From the NCBI GenBank assembly GCA_049516395.1, contig JBEKTD010000007.1, positions 71,046 to 135,045 on the forward strand: a DNA stretch of 64,000 bases, read 5' to 3'. The DNA comes from Fen-1362 sp049516395 (GTDB lineage: Bacteria > Planctomycetota > Phycisphaerae > Sedimentisphaerales > Anaerobacaceae). Under the pieces are notes generated by a model. That model did not search any database and was not told the DNA's origin. It saw only the letters and a list, made by a program, of their open reading frames with translations. Each line of letters starts with the position of its first letter. Position 1 is the stretch's first letter. Below, piece by piece: positions 51,225-59,545 of this stretch. The position numbers and the translations under genes are program-made.

Positions 51225-54200
51225 CTAAGGCGGCAGCGTAACCCAATCGCTTCCGCTGAAACTGGCAAAAGAGATATCGAAGTTCGTAGTGCCGGCAGGA
51301 GCGGGGAAATTGGTCTTCTTTATCGTCAGAGTAAAAGTGCATTTGTTGAAATCGAATGTTGCAGAGGCAATCCCTATAAGGGTAGCACCATCATATAATT
51401 TGACCTTCGAGCAGGTGAATTTGTTTTTCCCCGCCTTGAAATTCCCCTTCGGTATCGTAAAGGTTTGCCCGGCCAATTCGACGACAGAATTATTGTCGGC
51501 CATATTCGCATCGCCAAGGTTTCCCACAGAGAACCCGCCGCTGACGGTAAACTGGGTAATATGGCTGGTGTTCTGATTGCGTGTGAATTTTGGCTTATCA
51601 ACTCGCAGCGAGTTTTTGACACCCATCAAAAGTTTAATCGGTATCGGCTTCTTGCCGTTGACTATCGCCTCGTTGACATCGGCTGTGCCTGCGAAATCAC
51701 CCACATTTATATTGATTATCACCGGACATTCCAGACCGGACAGGTTAATCTTGCTCGCTGCAAAAGCGAATTTGCCCGTCTTCACATTATAGCTGAATGA
51801 TTTCTTTACACCGTTTACCGTCCCCGAATATCCGAACTTGCCCTTTTTCCAGGTCTTGTTGTTGACGGGGAAGGTTATAATACAAGGGTCCATATCATTA
51901 GAATTCTCATCGCTGATTATAACTTCGACAAAATTGGCATCACTTGAGCTGTTGGCGGCATTGAAGTCATCGGCATTGGCGTCCATCGTGCCGGAAAACG
52001 AAATCGAATCTCCCTTGCTGCCAACGGCAACAGTGCATTTGGTAATTGGTATGGAATAACTCGACGGACTCGTGGAAACATAACCGGAATCCGATGAGCT
52101 GAAATCGCTCGTCCCGCAACTATTCTTGGCCTTGACCCAGTAGTAATATGTCTTCCCCTTTGTCACACCATAGTCATCATAAGGTGATGTGTAATCACCC
52201 AGATTAAAGGCCGAACCTGAATCGTCGCTGGTGTTGCGCCAAACCTCGTAATTAGTGGCCTCTGAAACAGAATCCCAGGTGACCCGAACATGGCCGGTGT
52301 AGTTCCCGTCGCTGGCTAATACATCCGCAGGCACCGAGGGAATAACACAGGCATAGCCGGAGTCCGACGAGCTGAAATCACTTGTCCCGCAATTGTTTTT
52401 GGCCTTGACCCAGTAGTAATACGTCGTCCCGGGAGTTATGCTGTTGTTGTCATCAAAAGGCGATACGTTGCTATCGCCTAATTTCGATGCCGAGCTTGAA
52501 TTGCTGTCAGCGCCGCGCCAAACCTCGTAACCAGTGGCCCCTGAAACAGAATCCCAGGTGACCTGAACATGGTCGGTGTAGTTCCCGTCGCTGGCTGATA
52601 CGCCCGTAGGCGCCGACGGAACATCACATAAGGAGACAAAATCTATCGCCCAGCAGTTCCCCGACGTCACCCCGCCATACTGTGACTGGCCGGTGCTTGT
52701 ATTCACATCGGTAAATAAATGGCCGGCACTGGCAACGCTGATTGTATAGGTCGAATTCGACGGAACGTTGGCAAAGGCGTATATGCCATTGGTATTGGTT
52801 GTGGTTTGATATGTGTTGCCGTCGTCAATCTTCACGGCGGTTACGTTCGCATCGGAAACCGGTGTAATAGAATCGACCGCCGTAACGCGCCCGCTTATAA
52901 TTTCACCCGTGCCGCTGATGTAAATGTTATAAATAACGTTGTCAACAACATTAAACGAATACGCTGATGGATCGATGCTCAATGCATCGATATTCGGCAG
53001 GTTATACCAAACGTCATCATCGCCGTCCCAGCCCATATTCAAATGATGATACAGCGTCGAGCTTTGGTATCCATACCCGTCAGCCACAACGGCGTGCCCG
53101 TCGGTGTTGGAAGAATTGTAAATACCAAGTATTACCGGGTTACCCCAGTCAAGATTTGGATTAATCATTCCATTCAAGCCGTTTCCTATGTTGTCTATCT
53201 CTGTCTCATCACCACCCATAATCGCGTTGCTGTAACCAAATGTGCCGACCATCGCTGCGGCAGCATCACTCATATCTGCACCGGAGCCGTCGGACTCATA
53301 ATCCATTCCAACGGCCACCCCGGCATCGTAGGTGAGGTCGCCGATTGCTTCTCTCTGCGCCAGCGTTGTGCTGCAATTGGGAACAAGCGGCATCTGATTC
53401 CAGTCATACGGTCCGCCTAAGCCGTCGCCTCCGAGAAGAGTCGCTGGCTGCTCACACCGATCACACAGATTACACCGACGGTAATCCTCGCAATCGACAT
53501 AAATCGTAAAACTCTGTGCCCCTACGCCGAACGTGGGATACTGCCAAAACCGCATATACTGTGCCATTGCCGTAGCCACACACCCGGCATAATAGTTGTT
53601 CGCATTTCCGGCGCTATGCGGCGGCGTGTAGTAGTTGTAGCACGCCTCATTGCCGCAGATAACATCCTGTCCCCACGTGGTCTGAAGAAGAGGCGAAACG
53701 CGAACATCCGAAATACTGCTCACAGGTCCCGACACACTACTGCTGAGCAGTTCCGTCCATTTGCCAAAGGCCTTTTCTCCCGATTTATGCACCCTGGCTT
53801 GCTGTTTTGTAAGGTCTCTCGTAGAACTGCCGGCGAGCAATTTTGCGTGAACCGACCGTGATGCATTAACTCTTGCGGGAATGTCCCGGCTGACTAATGC
53901 GACAAGCGGATTACGAGCCGACGAATCATAGCTGCCTTCCGATGAAAAACACACTATCGGCTCAACAAGGTCATCTGCGGATACAACCACAAATCCGTTG
54001 GGCTTAAGAACAACAACGTAATAAACCGGCTGGCCATTGGAATCTGTAAATGTCTTAACACTTTCAACCTCGCTGCCGAGCCGGCTGCCCATGGGCTTCG
54101 CTTCCTTCGCCAGCCATTTGTTTACCATCTCATGTGCCAAACTCGAAGGGACGGCCTTTGCCAATACTATTGCACACCACGACCCCTGCAGCACGAAAAA

Positions 54201-54275
54201 ACAAAATAACGCCAACAGGTAAACCCTGGGCGCAAAAAATAAGCGTAATATCTTTTCCGGGCCTTTTATCAGCAT
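51225..54275 (-). CDS. C10 (streptopain-type) peptidase with FN3 domains and shared C-terminal domain
   Basis: This is a secreted protein of 1016 residues. A signal helix (about 16-40) precedes a SpeB-like prodomain and a C10 catalytic domain with Cys near 232 (YAGCVATAMAQYMRFW) and His near 393 (TDGHAVVADGYG). MGWDGDDDVWY follows. A carboxypeptidase-regulatory-like domain (ISGRVTAVDS), two FN3 domains (each with YYYWVKAKNSCGTSDFSSSD-type ends) and the shared C-terminal domain (about 746-1016, ending SGSDWVTLPP) follow. An extra CxxCxxC insertion (CNLCDRC, near 271) is encoded by bases matching an intergenic repeat. Role: extracellular protein degradation. Confidence 0.85.
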   Translation of the reverse strand: MLIKGPEKILRLFFAPRVYLLALFCFFVLQGSWCAIVLAKAVPSSLAHEMVNKWLAKEAKPMGSRLGSEVESVKTFTDSNGQPVYYVVVLKPNGFVVVSADDLVEPIVCFSSEGSYDSSARNPLVALVSRDIPARVNASRSVHAKLLAGSSTRDLTKQQARVHKSGEKAFGKWTELLSSSVSGPVSSISDVRVSPLLQTTWGQDVICGNEACYNYYTPPHSAGNANNYYAGCVATAMAQYMRFWQYPTFGVGAQSFTIYVDCEDYRRCNLCDRCEQPATLLGGDGLGGPYDWNQMPLVPNCSTTLAQREAIGDLTYDAGVAVGMDYESDGSGADMSDAAAAMVGTFGYSNAIMGGDETEIDNIGNGLNGMINPNLDWGNPVILGIYNSSNTDGHAVVADGYGYQSSTLYHHLNMGWDGDDDVWYNLPNIDALSIDPSAYSFNVVDNVIYNIYISGTGEIISGRVTAVDSITPVSDANVTAVKIDDGNTYQTTTNTNGIYAFANVPSNSTYTISVASAGHLFTDVNTSTGQSQYGGVTSGNCWAIDFVSLCDVPSAPTGVSASDGNYTDHVQVTWDSVSGATGYEVWRGADSNSSSASKLGDSNVSPFDDNNSITPGTTYYYWVKAKNNCGTSDFSSSDSGYACVIPSVPADVLASDGNYTGHVRVTWDSVSEATNYEVWRNTSDDSGSAFNLGDYTSPYDDYGVTKGKTYYYWVKAKNSCGTSDFSSSDSGYVSTSPSSYSIPITKCTVAVGSKGDSISFSGTMDANADDFNAANSSSDANFVEVIISDENSNDMDPCIITFPVNNKTWKKGKFGYSGTVNGVKKSFSYNVKTGKFAFAASKINLSGLECPVIININVGDFAGTADVNEAIVNGKKPIPIKLLMGVKNSLRVDKPKFTRNQNTSHITQFTVSGGFSVGNLGDANMADNNSVVELAGQTFTIPKGNFKAGKNKFTCSKVKLYDGATLIGIASATFDFNKCTFTLTIKKTNFPAPAGTTNFDISFASFSGSDWVTLPP

Positions 54276-54670
54276 CGGTACCTAAGCTACTTTATCCCCG
54301 AATCCCATAGATGGTTATGAACCACAGCTTTTGTTATTTAACCCAAATACTCTCAATCTGTCAATAACCTGTGCAAAAACAACATCCTGTCTACACTATT
54401 TACGCATATCGTCTATCGGTTGTGCTGCTCGTTTTCCCTGCCTCGGCTCGATGCCGAGGCGGACAACCGTATCAAATCCGCAATCCACCTTCGCTATTGC
54501 TATGGAGGACCCCTGCCTACGGCTTGCTGGGGCAGGCAAGCTTCGGCGGACAAGCCGCAAATCGTCGATTGGCTGATTCCCCGCCATCGGCAGACCTGTT
54601 TTAACGCTAAAAATGGCTTGCATTTGGCCCCCAAATCGGTTATAATAACCCTATAAGTTACGGAGCTTTT
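54276..54670. other. Noncoding 395-base gap with hairpins
   Basis: This gap holds CCTCGGC-TCGAT-GCCGAGG near 54440, a repeat-like GGGGCAGGCAAGCTTCGGCG block, and a promoter-like element at its right end. The divergent C10 gene starts at its left side with a weak ribosome site. No gene was seen. Confidence 0.4.
54618..54646 (+). promoter_or_regulatory. Putative promoter with perfect -10
   Basis: TATAAT at 54641-54646 is preceded, after 17 bases, by TTGCAT at 54618-54623. A transcript from it would include the small frame at 54671 and the HTH gene at 54838. Confidence 0.45.
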
Positions 54671-54904
54671 GTGCCCCCTAATCCGGGTGAAAATCAGTGG
54701 CGGGGTTATTGGGCGCTCACGCCGAAAAAACGTCAGTTTTTTGAAAATTCAGACGGGTCGCGTGAATCTGGCAAAAACGCACGGATGCGCAATAATCACT
54801 TTTCGGACTTGTCCGACAAGTTGGAGAGCAAACACTTATGGCCGGTATGTTTTATTCAATCAAAGAGGTCTCTGAAAAACTCGGCAAAAGCGAAGATGAG
54901 GTAA
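54671..54904 (+). CDS. Possible 77-residue leader protein overlapping the HTH gene
   Basis: A GTG with GGAG 5 bases upstream opens a frame starting MPPNPGENQWRGYWALTPKK, which then reads RQFFENSDGSRES. It is strongly hydrophilic and runs 67 bases into the HTH gene in another frame. Placed just after a good -10 box, it might be translated. It could also be the remnant of a frameshifted gene. Confidence 0.3.
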   Translation: MPPNPGENQWRGYWALTPKKRQFFENSDGSRESGKNARMRNNHFSDLSDKLESKHLWPVCFIQSKRSLKNSAKAKMR

Positions 54905-55851
54905 GGCAGATAGTAAAAAGCGGTCGGCTGCGCGAGTTCCGCGACGGGCCAAACCTGCTGTTCAAGGTCGATGAGGTAAATTCGCTGCTTTCGGATACGA
55001 GTTTTATGGCAGCCAATAAACCGTCCGATACGCCGGCCCCGGCGAAAAGCGAAGGAACCGGAACAGATGAAATACTGCTTGCGCCGGAAACGACTGAATC
55101 CCCGGAAAAAGGCGGCGAGGAGCTTCAACTGACCGACGCCGATACGCAGATTGTCGATGATGGCATTAAGGTGCTGGGCGACACCGATTCATTAAGCAAA
55201 GAAGGCAGCGATGAGACATTCAAAGGCCTCGATGAAACACCATCGTCACCGGGAAAAGAGGCATCGCTTGAAGAAATCGAAAAAGACGCGAATTTGGACA
55301 CATTTGGCAGCGGTTCGGGTCTTCTTGACCTGTCGCTGCAGGCGGATGACACATCATTAGGCGGAATACTTGACGAGATTTATACTCCCGGCGGAGAAGG
55401 CAAAGCCCCGGCAGCAGGTGAGCCGGCGGCAGAGAAAGTGGGTGCGGAAGGTTCGGCAATGGAAGTTGCAGCAGAAGCGGACCAGATGTTATCCGCAGAC
55501 CAATTCCACGAAACGCCTATAGCAGCACCCACAGCGGCGGCTATTGTATATGTCGAGCCGGCACCAGACGCGATGAGCAACGCACTGGGCGTTATGATGT
55601 TCATACCCTTCATCGCGGTCATTTACACAATTATTGCGGCGATATCGGCGCTGAGCAGCGTTACACCGGATATCGTGAAGATGTCGCAGAGCTTCATCTG
55701 GTATATCGCTGGCGGTATGGCAGGAGCGTCGGTTCTGATAGCCATAGTGGGTATGGCAATGAGCGGCGAAAAGAAGCCCAAGGCGCCAAAGCCGCCTAAA
55801 GTCAAAAAGGAAAAGCCGCCTAAACCGGTCAAAGAGAAAAAAGGAAAATAG
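54838..55851 (+). CDS. Membrane protein with N-terminal excisionase-like HTH
   Basis: This is a protein of 337 residues. The N-terminus is a MerR/excisionase-type helix-turn-helix (MFYSIKEVSEKLGKSEDEVR, VKSGRLREFRDG). A long acidic, low-complexity linker (about 65-230) follows. Two transmembrane helices (about 245-268, MMFIPFIAVIYTIIAAISAL; 283-303, GGMAGASVLIAIVGMAMSG) and a Lys-Pro-rich tail (KPPKVKKEKPPKP) end it. This domain combination is known from planctomycetes. The role is unknown; a membrane-tethered DNA or protein binder is plausible. GGAGAG lies 11 bases before the ATG. A strong terminator follows. Confidence 0.8.
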   Translation: MAGMFYSIKEVSEKLGKSEDEVRQIVKSGRLREFRDGPNLLFKVDEVNSLLSDTSFMAANKPSDTPAPAKSEGTGTDEILLAPETTESPEKGGEELQLTDADTQIVDDGIKVLGDTDSLSKEGSDETFKGLDETPSSPGKEASLEEIEKDANLDTFGSGSGLLDLSLQADDTSLGGILDEIYTPGGEGKAPAAGEPAAEKVGAEGSAMEVAAEADQMLSADQFHETPIAAPTAAAIVYVEPAPDAMSNALGVMMFIPFIAVIYTIIAAISALSSVTPDIVKMSQSFIWYIAGGMAGASVLIAIVGMAMSGEKKPKAPKPPKVKKEKPPKPVKEKKGK

Positions 55852-55910
55852 TCGGTTACGTAGTTAGTCGATAGTCGTTAGTTGATAGTATATCGTATTT
55901 GGAATTTTGA

Positions 55911-55943
55911 AGCCCCCTGATTTTATCGGGGGGCTTTTCTTTT
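55911..55943 (+). terminator. Rho-independent terminator after the HTH gene
   Basis: AGCCCCC (55911-55917) pairs with GGGGGCT (55929-55935), loop 11 bases, then TTTTCTTTT. It is 60 bases after the stop codon. Confidence 0.85.
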
Positions 55944-56181
55944 GGCGTTTAACGGTCCTCTGTCTTCCGTCTTCTTTACTGTCCGCTATACGCTAAACGC
56001 TGTACGCTGTTATTTAAATGTCCCCGCTACTTTTTGTAAGTGACTATGGTGACATAAGTTAGGGTGTTTTTCGCCATTCCAGTAAGGGACCGGGAGTGGT
56101 AAAAAATGATTGTATTCGGGCAGGTTTTGTCGGTAGAATTTACTAAGCAAAACAAACTAAGTCATACTTAAAGGATAATTT
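55944..56181. other. Gap before OLD gene, simple-sequence filler
   Basis: TATACGCTAAACGCTGTACG repeats here as at 26051-26083. The rest has no recognised site. Confidence 0.4.
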
Positions 56182-57912
56182 ATGTTCATCGATGGCTTTG
56201 GGATAGCGGAGTACAGAAGCTTTGGGCCGGATTTGCAAAGAATAGGGCCACTAAAGAAAATCAACCTTTTTATAGGCCAGAATAACTGTGGAAAGTCGAA
56301 CGTTCTGTTATTTTTAAAGCATCACTATTCGGTGGCGCTGCAATGTAAAAAGTTGAATTTTGCAGAAGTAGACCGACATATTGGTAGCAGCCCTGAAAAG
56401 CAAATTGTGGAGTTTGGCTTGCAATTTGAAGGAGATAATTACAATGCTCTGATAAAAAGATTCGGAGGGCGGCTGAGAGCCGATGCTATAGATCTTATCC
56501 GCATAGTTCTCCAGAGCAAGACATTATCTCAAGGAGATGAGATAGCTTGGTTTAGGTACGAAGGAACAGAGAAGAAGATATTGTCTACAAAGACAGCTGA
56601 AGATATTTACGCGGAGAAAATTTTTAAGGACCAACAGTGGTATGATATTTATAACTTACTCACGAATAAAGAGGGTGGAGACCTTAGGGAGCATTGGATA
56701 CCACAAACACTTCAGATGCTGAGTCCAGTCAACTTGGTGCCGCCGAAAGTTGACCTAGTTCCCGCCTTCAGGGAGATAAAAGGAGGTAGTGTAAGTGATT
56801 GGGACCTAAGGGGGGTAGGTATGATCGAAAAACTGTTTAGGTTGCAAAATCCAGTTTTGGAAAACTTAAAGGACAGAGAGAAGTTTCAGGCAATGAATCG
56901 TTTTCTGCAAACGGTTATTGGGAATCCAAAAGCCAATTTACAAGTTCCGCATAACATGGGGTATATCTTGGTAGATATGGATGGAAAGACGTTGCCCTTA
57001 GATTCGTTGGGAACAGGAATCCACGAGGTGATTATTATGGCTGCGACAGCTACAGTGCTCCAGAATCAAGTCCTTTGTATAGAGGAGCCAGAAATACACC
57101 TCCACCCATTACTACAGAAACAACTGTTGAGATATCTGAACGAAAAGACCTCTAATCAATATTTCATTAGCACGCACTCTGCACATATACTCGACACAAC
57201 AGATGCAGCGGTCTTTCACGTTACTTTGGAAAATGGAGAGTCGCGGGTAGAACTTGCTTTGAGCGGCACAGATAAATCCCGTATCTGCGATGATCTGGGT
57301 TATAAAGCATCTGACCTTCTGCAAGCCAACTGTGTGATTTGGGTAGAGGGGCCATCGGACAGGATATATTTGAATCATTGGATTCATTCCAAAGCACCAG
57401 AGCTTGTCGAGGGATTGCATTATTCGATTATGTTTTACGGTGGAAGATTGCTCAGTCACCTGTCGGCGGATGATCCGGTGATCAATGAATTCATATCACT
57501 TCGGCAGCTCAATCGACATATATCCATCGTTATAGACAGTGACCGTTCAGCCCTTGAACAAGAAATCAATAACACTAAGAAAAGAATTCAGGGAGAATTT
57601 GACAATGGGCCTGGGTTTGCGTGGATAACACAGGGGCGGGAAATTGAAAACTACATTGCCATAGAGGTTCTTGAAGGAGCTGCCAAAACAGTTCACGCGA
57701 GTATTGAGTCGCTTGCGAAAAAAGGCGATTACGATAATCGATTAAAGTTGGCGATAGTCGGAGGGACAGAGAAAGAATTTGATATGGACAAGGTTAAAAT
57801 AGCCAAAGAGGTAGTAAAAAAAGCTGCTGGATTTGATATATTAGATCTTCAAGAGCAAGTCGATAAAGTTGTAAAATTCATCAAGGATTCAAACGGCATG
57901 GCTGTTGGATAA
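56182..57912 (+). CDS. OLD-family ATPase with TOPRIM nuclease domain
   Basis: This protein of 576 residues matches the overcoming-lysogenization-defect family. The N-terminal ATPase has Walker A GQNNCGKSNVLLFL (near 33), a signature-like LDSLGTGIHEVII, Walker B VLCIEEPEIHLHP and the H-loop ISTHSAH. A TOPRIM domain follows from about residue 390: IWVEGPSDRIYLNHWI with its Glu, then IVIDSDRSAL with DxD. AAGGA precedes the ATG. No UvrD-type helicase is next to it, so this is a class 1, stand-alone form rather than Gabija. The gene is more A+T-rich than its neighbours, suggesting acquisition. Antiphage function is inferred from the family. Confidence 0.88.
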   Translation: MFIDGFGIAEYRSFGPDLQRIGPLKKINLFIGQNNCGKSNVLLFLKHHYSVALQCKKLNFAEVDRHIGSSPEKQIVEFGLQFEGDNYNALIKRFGGRLRADAIDLIRIVLQSKTLSQGDEIAWFRYEGTEKKILSTKTAEDIYAEKIFKDQQWYDIYNLLTNKEGGDLREHWIPQTLQMLSPVNLVPPKVDLVPAFREIKGGSVSDWDLRGVGMIEKLFRLQNPVLENLKDREKFQAMNRFLQTVIGNPKANLQVPHNMGYILVDMDGKTLPLDSLGTGIHEVIIMAATATVLQNQVLCIEEPEIHLHPLLQKQLLRYLNEKTSNQYFISTHSAHILDTTDAAVFHVTLENGESRVELALSGTDKSRICDDLGYKASDLLQANCVIWVEGPSDRIYLNHWIHSKAPELVEGLHYSIMFYGGRLLSHLSADDPVINEFISLRQLNRHISIVIDSDRSALEQEINNTKKRIQGEFDNGPGFAWITQGREIENYIAIEVLEGAAKTVHASIESLAKKGDYDNRLKLAIVGGTEKEFDMDKVKIAKEVVKKAAGFDILDLQEQVDKVVKFIKDSNGMAVG

Positions 57913-57954
57913 AAATCTTTGCAATCAACAGGCATGGAATTCCTGGAGTCAGAT

Positions 57955-59529
57955 ATGAGCAAGTTTGAGAAATCGGGACGATTGATGTATGTTCTTATCC
58001 TGCTGCTGATAACGAATATCGGCTGCTCTTCAAGGCAGCAATCGGCAACAGGCCTACGTGATAATTTTTACAATGTAAAATTCTACGGGGCCAAGGGCAA
58101 CGGGACGGCAGTCGAATCCAACGCTATAAATAAGGCGATTGAGGCCGCATCGAAGGCGGGCGGCGGAACGGTGTATTTCCCGGCGGGAAATTACCTGACG
58201 GGTTCCATCCGGCTTAAAAGCAATATCTGCTTATTTCTCGACCAGGGAGCAACCATTATCGCTGCCCCGGTAAGCAAAGAAAACGGCTACGATAACGAGG
58301 AACCGGGCAGCAATAATCAATACCAGGATTACGGTCACAGCCACTGGCACAACAGCTTGATATGGGGCGAGGATATTTGCGACGTGTCCATTATGGGCAC
58401 GGGAAAAATATGGGCAAAGGCATTATATAAGGACCAGATTGACAGCAACGACAACAAACAATCCGCGAATAAAGCAATCGCGCTGGTGCGGTGCAGAAAC
58501 ATAATTATCCGGGACATAACCATTTTGCAGGGCGGCTGGTTTGCTGTCCTCGCGACGGGGGTCGATAACTTTACGATTGATAATATCAAGATAGACACCA
58601 ACCGCGACGGCATCGATATCGACTGCTGCAAGAACGTGCGAATATCCAATTGCCTTGTTAATTCGCCATACGACGACGGCATCTGCCCGAAAAGCTCGTT
58701 TGCCCTGGGCTATGCGAGAGCGACTGAAAACGTAACCATCACAAACTGCCAGGTAAGCGGCTACGATGAAGGAACATTGCTTGACGGCACTTTTAAACGC
58801 ACGGAAAATCCGCGGTATAAATATCGTCCCACCGGAAGAATCAAGTTCGGGACGGAATCCAACGGCGGATTTAAAAATATCACGATTTCCAATTGTGTTT
58901 TTGATTATTGCAAGGGGTTTGCGCTGGAAACCGTGGACGGCGGCCTGCTGGAAGACGTTACCATAACAAATATAACTATGCGGGATATCGTAAATGACCC
59001 CATATTCCTGCGCCTCGGCTCACGGATGCGGGGGCCTGCGGATACACCTGTCGGACAACTGCGCCGGATTATTATAAGCAATGTAATTGTTTATAACGCC
59101 CACCCGTCGAACGCATGCACAATAAGCGGCATCCCGGGTCATTACATCGAGGACATTCGCTTAAGCAATATTCGCATTTGCTATAAAGGGGGCGGGACTG
59201 CGCCCGACCCCAACCGGCTGATACCGGAGCAGGAAAATAAATATCCCGAGCCCGGGATGTTCGGGCCGCCACCCGCTTACGGCTTTTTTATACGGCACGC
59301 CAAAAATATAAAAATGAATGACGTTGAAATCAGTTTGCTGAATGAAGATGCGAGGCCCCCTTTTGTGTTCGAAGACGTCAACGGTATTTATATGACCCGG
59401 GTAACATCGCAGAAGAAGGAAGATGTGAGCCGGTTTGTATTGAAAAATGTAAGCGATTTTCAAATATATAAAAGCCGGGACGTAAACGAGCAATACATTA
59501 AAAATATCGCACAGGGCATCGTTGACTAA
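57955..59529 (+). CDS. GH28-family polygalacturonase-like lipoprotein
   Basis: This is a protein of 524 residues. A signal peptide ends ITNIGC (probable lipoprotein). The parallel beta-helix contains YNVKFYGAKGNGTAVESNAI and GGGTVYFPAGNYLTGSIRLK. The active-site motifs of GH28 are visible: DTNRDGIDID (for NTDG), SPYDDGICPKSS (for DD), and GRIKFGTES (for RIK). The usual GHG is not seen; a GYARATENVTI segment takes its place. I chose ATG 57955 with GGAG 6 bases upstream; the frame is open to 57919. The substrate is probably a galacturonan. It overlaps the rsmH frame if that starts at TTG 59522. Confidence 0.88.
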   Translation: MSKFEKSGRLMYVLILLLITNIGCSSRQQSATGLRDNFYNVKFYGAKGNGTAVESNAINKAIEAASKAGGGTVYFPAGNYLTGSIRLKSNICLFLDQGATIIAAPVSKENGYDNEEPGSNNQYQDYGHSHWHNSLIWGEDICDVSIMGTGKIWAKALYKDQIDSNDNKQSANKAIALVRCRNIIIRDITILQGGWFAVLATGVDNFTIDNIKIDTNRDGIDIDCCKNVRISNCLVNSPYDDGICPKSSFALGYARATENVTITNCQVSGYDEGTLLDGTFKRTENPRYKYRPTGRIKFGTESNGGFKNITISNCVFDYCKGFALETVDGGLLEDVTITNITMRDIVNDPIFLRLGSRMRGPADTPVGQLRRIIISNVIVYNAHPSNACTISGIPGHYIEDIRLSNIRICYKGGGTAPDPNRLIPEQENKYPEPGMFGPPPAYGFFIRHAKNIKMNDVEISLLNEDARPPFVFEDVNGIYMTRVTSQKKEDVSRFVLKNVSDFQIYKSRDVNEQYIKNIAQGIVD

Positions 59530-59545
59530 AAAAAGAAAAATAAGA

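Noticed and set aside
56182..57912. Gabija (GajA) or PARIS defence system
   Set aside because: No UvrD-like helicase or second TOPRIM/ATPase gene lies on either side; the neighbours are an HTH membrane protein and a GH28 enzyme.
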